From contig JAKFDA010000013.1 of the NCBI GenBank assembly GCA_036676355.1, positions 1 to 19,604 of the forward strand: a DNA stretch of 19,604 nucleotides, written 5' to 3'. Under the pieces are notes generated by a model that saw only the letters and a list, made by a program, of their open reading frames with translations, searched no databases and was not told the origin of the DNA. Both the position numbers and the translations under genes were made by a program. Of this stretch, positions 1 through 6,639 are shown in pieces (the first letter of the stretch is position 1; every line of letters begins with the position of its first letter). This DNA is from ZC4RG42 sp036676355 (GTDB lineage Bacteria > Pseudomonadota > Gammaproteobacteria > Burkholderiales > SG8-39).

Positions 1-524
1 TCCAGCGCAATCAAGCGCAGTTCGTCCAGTGACAACTTTCGCGGTAGCGGGGCCTGCCTCCGGTAGTCGCCCTTCGGCTGCTCGACCACTCCGAGGTTTG
101 TCGGCGGCATAAGCCCCAAGTGGAAAATGAGCGCGTTTCTTAAGCTTCCATTCCTATCAGGTCGTTGCTCGACGTGGTGGCCAAAGCATTCGACTTCGCC
201 GAGAAATCGAACAGCATTTCCCCCAAAGTATTCATAGAGCAACAAGCGCTTCTTGTTTTTCTGGTGATTGGCGATCGCCGCGTTGCCGCGGATCATTTGC
301 ATGTCGCCAACTTGACCCTCACCGGTGTACCAAAACGTTCCGTCCGGTCGGAATGCGTCCTCGTATCCATAGGCTTCACCGGACTGTCCCGTGAACAGAA
401 AGACCAGTGGCGCTCCAAATGGAGTAGCAATGCCGCCCTGCATTTGTCCCTTGAACAGGCCGTGAATGTCCCGACGGCGGTTGTATGTCTCTCCAACGAT
501 AAAAGGATGCTCGAAGGCGTTCAT
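1..524 (-). CDS. SRA-like domain protein, probably the N-terminal part of an HNH endonuclease (integron cassette 3, partial)
   Basis: This reading frame starts at an ATG at 524 and stays open to the window edge, giving 174 residues with no stop; the C-terminus is outside. The segment has the motifs YNRRRDIHG (residues 14-22), QGGIATP (29-35), FTGQSGEAYGY (44-54), YTGEGQVGDM (66-75) and RGNAAI (79-84). I recognise these from the SRA-like N-terminal domain that precedes an HNH nuclease domain in McrA-like, modification-dependent endonucleases. The domain is expected to read modified DNA, but that is a family-based inference and the nuclease half is not visible. The start lies 4 nt after the attC core site GTTAGGT, so this is the third cassette of the integron array. 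No Shine-Dalgarno sequence fits in the short leader. Codon usage is less GC-biased than in the core genes to the right, which fits acquired DNA. I am fairly sure of the coding frame and less sure of the nuclease assignment. Confidence 0.65.
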   Translation of the reverse strand, partial: MNAFEHPFIVGETYNRRRDIHGLFKGQMQGGIATPFGAPLVFLFTGQSGEAYGYEDAFRPDGTFWYTGEGQVGDMQMIRGNAAIANHQKNKKRLLLYEYFGGNAVRFLGEVECFGHHVEQRPDRNGSLRNALIFHLGLMPPTNLGVVEQPKGDYRRQAPLPRKLSLDELRLIAL

Positions 525-528
525 AACA

Positions 529-609
529 ACCTAACGGTTGAAGTAACCGGCCGTTGCACGCGGCGCGAAGCGACGCTTGCAACGGTCCGTGTTGACGGAG
601 ATGCTAGAA
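529..609 (-). repeat. attC recombination site of the HNH cassette (81 bp)
   Basis: Read on the minus strand, the site begins with a degenerate outer core (TTCTAGC, 603-609) and ends with a perfect GTTRRRY core, GTTAGGT (529-535). Between them are inverted arms, including GACCGTTGCA facing TGCAACGGCC, around a GC-rich centre. This is the imperfect-palindrome architecture that integron integrases recognise as a folded single strand. It lies directly after the HNH gene stop and directly before the next gene's start, where a cassette boundary should be. It closely resembles the other attC at 1129-1209 in length and arms. The outer core departs from the usual RYYYAAC form (GC where AC is expected), which may weaken recombination. 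Confidence 0.8.
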
Positions 610-618
610 GCCACTCTT

Positions 619-1125
619 TCAAAGTGCATAGGTGACCTTCGATTCGTTTTCAGTCAGTTTTCCAGCTGCTTTGAGTTCAACAATCAGCGCTTCGACCTCG
701 GCGGGGGTGACGCCAGGAAAAAGAGTCGTAATGGAGTTGCGAAGAGTCTTGGACTTCCGGGGCTTCGCATTTCCACGTCCATCGAGATTTTTTAGTATCA
801 ATTCATAGCGTTTGGACGGGGCTGCAGGAGCTGAAGACTTAACTGTTTTCGGTGCCGGCTTATTGAGTCGCGGCGTCGCGTTCGGGCAAATGAACGAACC
901 TTGCTGATTTAGCACGACACGGAACTTTTCCTTGAGTGACATGCTTCCAAGAAGAGCATTGACCGCCTTGCAGCATGCGACACAGTTTCCATCACTGTTG
1001 CTACCACCGTTGGCGCTAGCCACTAGATGCTCGACGCTCGCTTCTGTGCGTGGAAGTGTCCTCTGGCAAAAGAAACACTTTCCACCTTGCGCGAATAAAA
1101 GTCGTTCAATTGGAGTGGTGGGCAT
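619..1125 (-). CDS. HNH endonuclease-like protein (integron cassette 2)
   Basis: The gene encodes a 168-residue protein. The N-terminal third carries an HNH-type fold signature: CFFC (residues 17-20), an E-H pair at 32-33, then GNCVAC (46-51), which gives a CxxC...H...N...CxxC pattern as in zinc-stabilised HNH nucleases. A Pro/Ala-rich linker (about 81-104) leads to a basic C-terminal module of about 65 residues (RYELILKNLDGRG to the end). This module looks like a small winged-helix or DNA-binding unit, but I cannot name a family for it. The ATG lies 3 nt after the attC core at 1129-1135 and the stop is just before the attC at 529-609, so the gene fills one cassette. There is no signal peptide, so it is likely cytosolic. 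The likely role is DNA cleavage, possibly phage defence; that role is inferred from the fold and cassette context only. Confidence 0.7.
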   Translation of the reverse strand: MPTTPIERLLFAQGGKCFFCQRTLPRTEASVEHLVASANGGSNSDGNCVACCKAVNALLGSMSLKEKFRVVLNQQGSFICPNATPRLNKPAPKTVKSSAPAAPSKRYELILKNLDGRGNAKPRKSKTLRNSITTLFPGVTPAEVEALIVELKAAGKLTENESKVTYAL

Positions 1126-1128
1126 AGG

Positions 1129-1209
1129 TTCTAACGGTTGAATTCACCGGCCGGGCAAGCGCAGCTTGCATCGGTCCGGTGGAATGAAATGTTCGGCGTC
1201 ATGTTAGAT
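1129..1209 (-). repeat. attC recombination site of the DUF2971 cassette (81 bp)
   Basis: On the minus strand the site starts with ATCTAAC (1203-1209), a perfect RYYYAAC outer core, and ends with GTTAGAA (1129-1135), which matches GTTRRRY except at the last base. Complementary arms such as CACCGGACCG and CGGCCGGTG flank a GCAAGC...GCTTGC centre. The TAA stop of the DUF2971 gene lies inside the outer core, a common cassette arrangement. The site shares the blocks CGGTTGAA, CCGGCCG and the GCTTGCA...CGGTCCG arm with the attC at 529-609. Such relatedness is typical of chromosomal integron arrays. Confidence 0.85.
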
Positions 1210-1926
1210 GAACCGCGAAGCGTCCCCAGACAGTGAGGAGCGAATGACAGGCGCGACTAACCCATAGGTTTTAGAAACACGTGCCGTGAGATCCCAAAGC
1301 CAGTCAGGTGCTGTCGGCGCAACGTAGACCACTTCGATGAGTTGCGAGAGATCCACTTTCAGTCTTATTCCACTTTCGCTCGGCGGTTGAAGTCGGTTGC
1401 CGGAACCATCCTCAAATTCCGCATAGATAATGTTTCGGAGTTCCTTCTCATGCTCAAAACTCTTTCGCTTATACCGAAAAGCCGCCATGCGAGTGGGTAT
1501 GGGAGGATCATCTTCGTCATAGTCGATGTACTGAACCGGAACGCTCCAAACAGGATAGCTAGATCCTACGGTGGCGAGCGCGAGTCGACTCCGGGTTGTC
1601 TGAATCGCGATGCCCTCGTCCGACTTTAGGTACTGACGCCATAACGCTGCGGACTCATGCTCACTGGTGTGCCAGCAGCTGACGTAAACGTACTTGCGGT
1701 AGCCCATCCCCACGAAGAGATACAAAGGGACTTCGCGCGCAAAGTCCTTGGCTTGTGCGCGGATTTCTTCAAGTCGGCGCTGAAAATGTTTCTCGGAGTA
1801 CGAGCCTTCGAATGGATCGCCGAGTTTGTCTGACCGACAGAAGAACAGCTCTTGAGTGGAGATAAGGTCCACGTACTTGGTGAAATCCATATACCGCCAC
1901 ACTGATGCATCTTCCACGTGATTCAT
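1204..1926 (-). CDS. DUF2971 family protein (integron cassette 1)
   Basis: The gene encodes a 240-residue protein with the motif order of the DUF2971 family: WRYMDFTKYVDLI (residues 10-22), RSDKLGDPFEG (31-41), VSCWHTSEHESAALWRQY (82-99), GIAIQT (105-110) and KRKSFEHEKELR (153-164). The molecular function of this family is not established to my knowledge. No signal peptide or membrane segment is visible, so it is probably cytosolic. It is the first cassette next to attI, the position normally best expressed in an integron. The ATG is 3 nt from the putative attI core, and the TAA overlaps the attC outer core. There is no recognisable ribosome-binding site between core and start. The assignment is by remembered motifs; a role in phage or stress response would be a guess. 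Confidence 0.8.
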   Translation of the reverse strand: MNHVEDASVWRYMDFTKYVDLISTQELFFCRSDKLGDPFEGSYSEKHFQRRLEEIRAQAKDFAREVPLYLFVGMGYRKYVYVSCWHTSEHESAALWRQYLKSDEGIAIQTTRSRLALATVGSSYPVWSVPVQYIDYDEDDPPIPTRMAAFRYKRKSFEHEKELRNIIYAEFEDGSGNRLQPPSESGIRLKVDLSQLIEVVYVAPTAPDWLWDLTARVSKTYGLVAPVIRSSLSGDASRFI

Positions 1927-1953
1927 GATGCCGAACTAAAAGTAGGGAACCTA

Positions 1954-1977
1954 AATGACGCAATATAAAGCGTCATT
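1954..1977. repeat. perfect 8-bp inverted repeat in the attI region
   Basis: AATGACGC and GCGTCATT form perfectly complementary arms around an AT-only 8-base spacer (aatataaa). The spacing fits either a dimeric regulator operator or a hairpin in the cassette transcript leader. The octamer CGTCATTG of its right arm recurs at 2067-2074, over the intI start codon. No T-tract follows on either strand, so an intrinsic terminator is unlikely. Confidence 0.6.
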
Positions 1978-1978
1978 G

Positions 1979-2007
1979 CGGACATCCGGTTAACGTGGCT
2001 GTATAAA
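1979..2007 (+). promoter_or_regulatory. putative intI promoter
   Basis: CGGACA at 1979-1984 (-35, four of six matches to TTGACA) and TATAAA at 2002-2007 (-10) are separated by exactly 17 bases. They lie 65 bases upstream of the TTG start of intI. The -10 is embedded in the LexA-like box, as in SOS-controlled promoters. Confidence 0.45.
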
Positions 2008-2014
2008 AACATAG
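1999..2014 (+). promoter_or_regulatory. LexA-like box upstream of intI
   Basis: CTGTATAAAAACATAG matches the gamma/betaproteobacterial LexA consensus CTGT-N8-ACAG at all but one base (ATAG in place of ACAG), with an AT-rich centre. It overlaps the putative -10 of the integrase promoter. Many integron integrases are repressed by LexA and induced by the SOS response, so the position fits a known control scheme. LexA binding itself is inferred. Confidence 0.6.
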
Positions 2015-2071
2015 TTGTCGCATGGCGTTGCCCGAATTTAGTACTGCCTAATAACCCTTGCAAGTCCGTCA

Positions 2072-3032
2072 TTGGATCAATCGCAACATTTGCTCGATCA
2101 GGTGACAGGGAAAGTCCGCCTGAAGCATTACAGCATTCGCACGGAACAGGTTCACGTGGACTGGATCTCGCCCTTCATTGTCTTTCTTGATGGGCGCCAT
2201 CCGGATCAGCTGGGTGCGCAGCATGTCGAGGAAGCTCTTACCCTTCTCGCAGTGGAAGGTTGCGTCGCAGCCTCGACCCAGAATCAGGCAAAGAGCGCGC
2301 TGCTGTTCCTGTATCGAGAGGTGCTTGGCATCGAGTTGCCGTGGCTCGATAACGTTGAGCAAGCTCGTGCCCCAAAGCGGCTGCCGGTCGTGCTCACGCG
2401 GGAGGAAATTCAGACGGTGTTGAGTCGGCTGGAAGGTACGCACGCATTGATCGTCGGTTTACTGTACGGCGCAGGGCTGCGGATCATGGAGGCCGTTCGG
2501 CTGCGCGTGAAGGATGTGGAATTCACTAGGCGGGAAATCCTGGTGCGCGATGGGAAGGGCTTCAAGGATCGGGTGACGATGTTGCCTGGTTTGCTGGCGC
2601 CGTCGCTCGTCGATCATCTTGCACGGGTCAGGGCGCTGCATGAAAGCGATCTGGCGGCCGGCGGCGGCGCGGTGTATCTGCCTTATGCGCTGGAAATAAA
2701 ATATCCGAACGCAGCAAGGGAGTGGGCCTGGCAGTACGTTTTTCCGGGGGTCACGGCTGAGAATCGATCCGCGTGCCGGCGAAACGCGACGACATCACGT
2801 GACGGATCAGGGCATTCAGCGCGCGGTAAAGCAGGCGGTGCGCGATGCCGGTATTGTGAAGCCAGCGTCTCCTCACACCTTGCGTCACAGTTTCGCGACG
2901 CACTTGCTGCAATCAGGTTATGACATCCGGACTGCGCAGGAACTGCTCGGGCATTCGAACGTTGCGACAACCATGATCTATACGCATGTACTCAATCGCG
3001 GTGGCCGCGGCGTGACGAGTCCGCTTGGTTAA
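2072..3032 (+). pseudogene. intI: Integron integrase IntI, interrupted by a one-base frameshift
   Basis: This is a tyrosine recombinase of the IntI family. The first 226 residues hold the N-terminal DNA-binding part (from about LKHYSIRTEQ), the catalytic Arg in GAGLRIMEA (R137), and the IntI-specific insertion around LAAGGGAVYLPYALEIKYPNA (about 194-214). After VFPG at about 2749 the frame is lost. Removing one G from the five-G run at 2746-2750 restores the expected SRLRID...ETRRHH stretch and joins the C-terminal half, which has PHTLRHSF (box II), LLGH and TMIYTHVLNRGGRG with the catalytic Tyr. The restored length is 319 residues, normal for the family. The start is TTG, because an in-frame stop at 2039-2041 lies just upstream and no ATG intervenes. 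No good ribosome-binding site precedes it. A short inverted repeat TTGGTT/AACCAA (3025-3040) spans the stop. The indel may be a true inactivating mutation or a homopolymer sequencing error. Confidence 0.9.
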
Positions 3033-3093
3033 CAAACCAACGCGCGGGAAGTGACTGCCGTCCGGATCGATTCGGCCAATGGAAGCTCCCGCA

Positions 3094-4992
3094 TCACTGT
3101 TCCCGCGTCGCCTTGATCTGCCGGATGACGCTTTGCATCGTCGCTACGTCGTTATCGAAGCCGCCATGTGTGGTGCTGTTGGTTTCACGGCTTTGGGCAG
3201 CGAAGACTTTCACGTTCGGTAGCTGGGTGAAGCCGTCGATATATTTCTGCATGCCGAGGATGGGTGTGCGAACGCCGCCTTCGAACGATTCCGAGACGAG
3301 GTATAGCAGCGAGCGGCCGTAACCGAGAATCGGCCGGCAGGTGCCGTCTTTCTCTTCGAGCGGATCGGAGAGGTGCCACTGATTGTATTGTTGGACGCGC
3401 TGTGCCTTGATGTGCGGCAGCATCTTCTCGTCGAAAAGTGCGCGCGTTGCAGCGGGCGCCATGAGGTTGACGCTGGTGAAGCGCCAGCGCTGTTTGGCGA
3501 GCATGTCGACCAGATAGCTGTGCACGATGCCGCCGGCGGAATGGCCGATGAGGTGGATGCGGTCGCGCGTGTGTTTGAACGCGCTGGAGTGCATCGCGCA
3601 GTCGTACAGCACATGACCGCCGCCGTTGGGCGCGCCGCCGATCAGGGAGCCGTTCTCTTTCATTTCGCCCCATATCGCGGTGCCGGGTCGGGCCAGTGTG
3701 CGTTCGAGGCGTTCGTCCCACCAGCGCTGAATGCCCGCGACGCGTTTCGGTTCCTCGGCGAACAAGTCCTTCACGATGTTGTTCAGCGTGGAGAGCAGGC
3801 CGGTTTCCCACATGAAGAAGATCGGGAAGATCTGTTGTTCGTAGAGCGCGGGGATCCATTGCGCTGCAGTGATTGCAGCGTCTTTTTCGGTGGTGAGACC
3901 GCCGTGCGCGTAGATGGCGATGTCGACGGGATCGTTTTTACCGAGGCTCCATTGCTCGCGCGCACGTTCGAGATAGGTGCTGACCAGCGCTTCGACGTCG
4001 CCGTGCTTGGTGCGGAAATCTCCGGACTCCGATAGCTTGCCGTTGTTCTCCATGTTGACGATGTAGGGCGCAAGCTCGTGGTTGCGCATGCGCTTTTCCT
4101 GCGCGAGTTCGACTTTGTCGCCGACCATACGCAGCGAAGCGGCTTGCGAGATGGCCAGGTGCAGCGACGTCGCAACGCCGATCTGCACGACCCAGCAGTC
4201 CATCGCGTTCTCGCGCCAGTCTTCGTAGCGCAACAGCGCGCGCCCGCCGACACCCCAGTCGTCGCCCCACGAGTTCTGGATGATGAAGCCGTCGCGCGTA
4301 TAGCCGAGGATGGCGAAGGCGTGGCCGCCGTCGCTCGGCGCGATTCTGCGTTGCGGTATTTCCCAATACTCGCCGGTCGGCATATCGACGTCGTAGCCTT
4401 CCTCCCACCCGGCATGACAGGCCGCGCTGGCGTACAGCACGCCGACCTCGTTGAGCGCGACGTGCATGTCTGAGATGGCTTGCGTATCGACGCGGTAATA
4501 GGCGCCGAGCGGACGGCGCATCGCGTCGGCCCACCAGTCGTTGCGGACGTCGTCGGGCACGCCGGGCATGGCGAACGTTCTCCACAGCGACTCGCGACAG
4601 ACGCCGTGCCGATGCCAGCCCTTCAGCGCACCGCGCAAACTCGAACCGGTATCGGCAACCGCGCCGCGGAATTCGTCGTAGCGACGCGCCATCGAATAAA
4701 TCATGAACGGCGACACGCGCTCATAGCGTGCGCCGTTCGAGGCCTGCAGCCAGTGCACCACGCTCGCGAGCGCGAAACCGGTACAGGCATTGGTGAGTTT
4801 CTGATTCAGTACCGCTATGGAGCGGTTGGGTCGCAGGAGGGCCGGTGGACGCGCATGAACCGGCGGCATGTAGAGCCGGTCGCGCAGATCGATCGGATCG
4901 ATCTTGACGGTGTTGCGTAGAGGCTTTGCCTTGGGCTTCGCCTTTGCGGATCTGGTTTTGGCGGAACTGCGCGTCTTGCCCGAAGTTGCCAT
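3094..4992 (-). CDS. Two-domain hydrolase: papain-like (C1) peptidase fused to an alpha/beta-hydrolase
   Basis: The 632-residue product has three parts. Residues 1-26 form a Lys/Ala/Ser/Arg-rich basic tail. Residues about 30-275 look like a C1A papain-like peptidase: Q64 lies six residues before C70 in NQKLTNACTGFALA, the same spacing as the papain oxyanion Gln and catalytic Cys; His is in GGHAFAILGY (H224) and Asn in IIQNSWGDDWG (N240). Residues about 350-625 look like an alpha/beta-hydrolase, with IYAHGGL (360-366), the nucleophile elbow GHSAGG (S485) and a candidate His at 609 in THGGFDND. No signal peptide is visible, so it may act in the cytosol or be secreted by a non-Sec route. The ATG is preceded by GAGGGG at good spacing. 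It is encoded convergently with intI and lies 84 nt after the TauE-family gene. Both active sites look complete; the substrates are unknown. Confidence 0.8.
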   Translation of the reverse strand: MATSGKTRSSAKTRSAKAKPKAKPLRNTVKIDPIDLRDRLYMPPVHARPPALLRPNRSIAVLNQKLTNACTGFALASVVHWLQASNGARYERVSPFMIYSMARRYDEFRGAVADTGSSLRGALKGWHRHGVCRESLWRTFAMPGVPDDVRNDWWADAMRRPLGAYYRVDTQAISDMHVALNEVGVLYASAACHAGWEEGYDVDMPTGEYWEIPQRRIAPSDGGHAFAILGYTRDGFIIQNSWGDDWGVGGRALLRYEDWRENAMDCWVVQIGVATSLHLAISQAASLRMVGDKVELAQEKRMRNHELAPYIVNMENNGKLSESGDFRTKHGDVEALVSTYLERAREQWSLGKNDPVDIAIYAHGGLTTEKDAAITAAQWIPALYEQQIFPIFFMWETGLLSTLNNIVKDLFAEEPKRVAGIQRWWDERLERTLARPGTAIWGEMKENGSLIGGAPNGGGHVLYDCAMHSSAFKHTRDRIHLIGHSAGGIVHSYLVDMLAKQRWRFTSVNLMAPAATRALFDEKMLPHIKAQRVQQYNQWHLSDPLEEKDGTCRPILGYGRSLLYLVSESFEGGVRTPILGMQKYIDGFTQLPNVKVFAAQSRETNSTTHGGFDNDVATMQSVIRQIKATREQ

Positions 4993-5076
4993 GACATTCC
5001 CCTCGATGTGCCGGTGCGCATTGAAACAGGAAACGCTTGTGCCATTACCCGCGACGATGGCCGACGGGCGGGAAAC

Positions 5077-5826
5077 TCAGATCAGATTCGTGATGCCGTC
5101 ATATAGCAGTTTGACGCCAACGAGCACCAGCAGCATATAGGACGCGCGAAAAAACATGGTGGTGCTCATGCGCGTGCGCAGCCATACGCCCGCCACGATG
5201 CCGAAGGCGCCGAGCGGGATGAGCAGCAATGAGGTCCACAGGTTTTTCTCGTCGAGCAGGCCGAGCGTGAAGTAGGGCACCACCTTGACGACGTTGATGG
5301 CCGCGAAAAAAATCACCGCGGTGCCGACGTGTATGGCCGGTTCCAGGCGCTGCGGCAAAAGATAGACCGACAGCGGCGGCGAGCCGGCGTGCGCGACGAA
5401 ACTGGTGAAGCCGGCGACGCCGCCCCAGAAACGCCCGGCGTTCGGGGTCGGCCGTGCGGCAGCGACCCTGCGACGCAGGCTGAAGACCACGAAACCGACC
5501 GAAATGAGTCCGATCAGAATGCGGATGGCGTCGTCGTTGAGATAACGGAAGACCAGCGCGCCGACGAGAATGCCGCCGATGCCGGCCGGCAGAATGATCC
5601 GCATGATCGCCCGGCTCCAGGCGCGGCGATACGCCCACAGCGCGGAAATATCCATGACGACCAGGATTGGCAGCATGATCGCCGCGGCCTGCACGGGCGA
5701 CATGACGAGGGTGAGAATCGGCACCGACAGACCGCCGGCAAGCCCGAGTCCGCCCTTGGATATCCCTGTGATGAGGACCGCGAAGACCGCGACGATATAG
5801 AACCAGGGATCGGCAACAAATTCCAA
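5077..5826 (-). CDS. TauE/SafE-family membrane permease
   Basis: The 249-residue product is strongly hydrophobic, with about seven to eight membrane-spanning stretches. It carries the family's N-terminal signature ITGISKGGLGLAGG (about 19-32), followed by SVPILTLVMSP, and a second half-repeat GVAGFTSFVAHAGSPPLSVYLLPQ (about 138-161). TauE/SafE proteins are inner-membrane transporters, often of sulfur-containing or organic anions; the substrate cannot be read from the sequence. The start used is TTG, placed to begin just before the first hydrophobic segment; no ATG fits well and the ribosome-binding site is poor, so the exact start is uncertain. The gene is followed by the peptidase-hydrolase gene on the same strand, but a functional link is not evident. 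It diverges from tsaB. Confidence 0.85.
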   Translation of the reverse strand: MEFVADPWFYIVAVFAVLITGISKGGLGLAGGLSVPILTLVMSPVQAAAIMLPILVVMDISALWAYRRAWSRAIMRIILPAGIGGILVGALVFRYLNDDAIRILIGLISVGFVVFSLRRRVAAARPTPNAGRFWGGVAGFTSFVAHAGSPPLSVYLLPQRLEPAIHVGTAVIFFAAINVVKVVPYFTLGLLDEKNLWTSLLLIPLGAFGIVAGVWLRTRMSTTMFFRASYMLLVLVGVKLLYDGITNLI

Positions 5827-5967
5827 GATGAGGGAAAGGCGGTCGCAAACGGGCGGGTAAGGCGGTGATTATCCCATGCGATCGGGACGAACGTTTGGTT
5901 GCGCGGCCCGGGGCCCCTGTTCGGCCTCGTGGCTCGTTACAATTGCGGCCTCGTCCGGCTGCTGCAT

Positions 5968-6639
5968 ATGAATATCCTCGCGCTCGAAACCTCCACCGAC
6001 CGACTGTCTCTCGCGCTTTCCGCCGACGGCAAACTGTATGCGTCCGACCGCGTGGCCGGCCAGCGTCATGCCGAGTTGATCCTGCAGGAAGCGGCGTCGT
6101 TGCTGGCACAGGCCGGAATCGTTGCGCGCGATCTGGATGGCATCGTTTATGGCGAAGGGCCGGGCTCGTTCACCGGCTTGCGTATCGCCTGCGGCGTTGC
6201 GCAGGGTCTCGCGCTGGCGATCGACGCACGTGTGCTCGGCGTTGGCACGCTGGCCGCAATCGCCGAAGCGAGCGGCGAAGATCGCGTGATTGCGTGCATC
6301 GATGCGCGCATGAGCGAGGTGTACCATGCGATTTACCGGCGACAGCAGGGAAAATGGGCGACGGTAATGGCACCGGGTCTTTATCCGCCGGCCGGCGTTC
6401 CGCTTCCGCAAGGGGATGACTGGATCGGTTGCGGCAACGGCTTCGCGGCCTATGCGGATGCGCTGCGACAGCGGCATGCCGGGTATTTGTCGCGCGTGAA
6501 GCCCGAAATTTTTCCCACTGCGACCGCGATGATTCGCCTTGCGCTGCCGCGCTTCGCGGCGGGTGAGGGCGGTGAGGCCGCAAGTGCGGCGCCTTTTTAT
6601 CTGCGCGACAAGGTTGCGCTGAAGACGAGCGAACGATGA
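5968..6639 (+). CDS. tsaB: tRNA threonylcarbamoyladenosine biosynthesis protein TsaB
   Basis: The 223-residue product begins MNILALETSTDRLSLAL, the typical start of TsaB. It contains the conserved block GEGPGSFTGLRIACGVAQGLA (about 64-84). TsaB has a degenerate ASKHA fold and is the scaffold partner of TsaD and TsaE in making the t6A37 modification of ANN-decoding tRNAs in the cytosol. The start at 5968 is chosen over in-frame upstream possibilities because homologues begin at MNILALET. A TACAAT hexamer at 5938-5943 could be a -10 but has no good -35. The gene overlaps rimI by 4 nt (ATGA), so the two are probably translationally coupled, as is common in proteobacteria. Assignment is firm. Confidence 0.95.
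   Translation: MNILALETSTDRLSLALSADGKLYASDRVAGQRHAELILQEAASLLAQAGIVARDLDGIVYGEGPGSFTGLRIACGVAQGLALAIDARVLGVGTLAAIAEASGEDRVIACIDARMSEVYHAIYRRQQGKWATVMAPGLYPPAGVPLPQGDDWIGCGNGFAAYADALRQRHAGYLSRVKPEIFPTATAMIRLALPRFAAGEGGEAASAAPFYLRDKVALKTSER

Larger units (their letters stand above)
1927..2071 (-). other. putative attI site and integrase/cassette promoter region
   Basis: This is the 145-bp gap between the integrase start and the first cassette gene, read divergently. The likely recombination core is GTTCGGC on the minus strand (1930-1936), one mismatch from GTTRRRY. It is supported by position: it lies 3 nt from the first cassette's ATG, the same spacing seen after the attC core at 1129-1135. 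A second core-like sequence, GTTAACC, lies at about 1988-1994. The gap also holds a 24-bp palindrome and the intI promoter with a LexA-like box. A cassette promoter firing leftward is expected, but I found no convincing -35/-10 pair for it. Confidence 0.55.

Noticed and set aside
165..635. A plus-strand open frame of 156 residues at the left end
   Set aside because: It is antisense to the SRA-like cassette gene and crosses the attC site; the minus-strand frame has family motifs.
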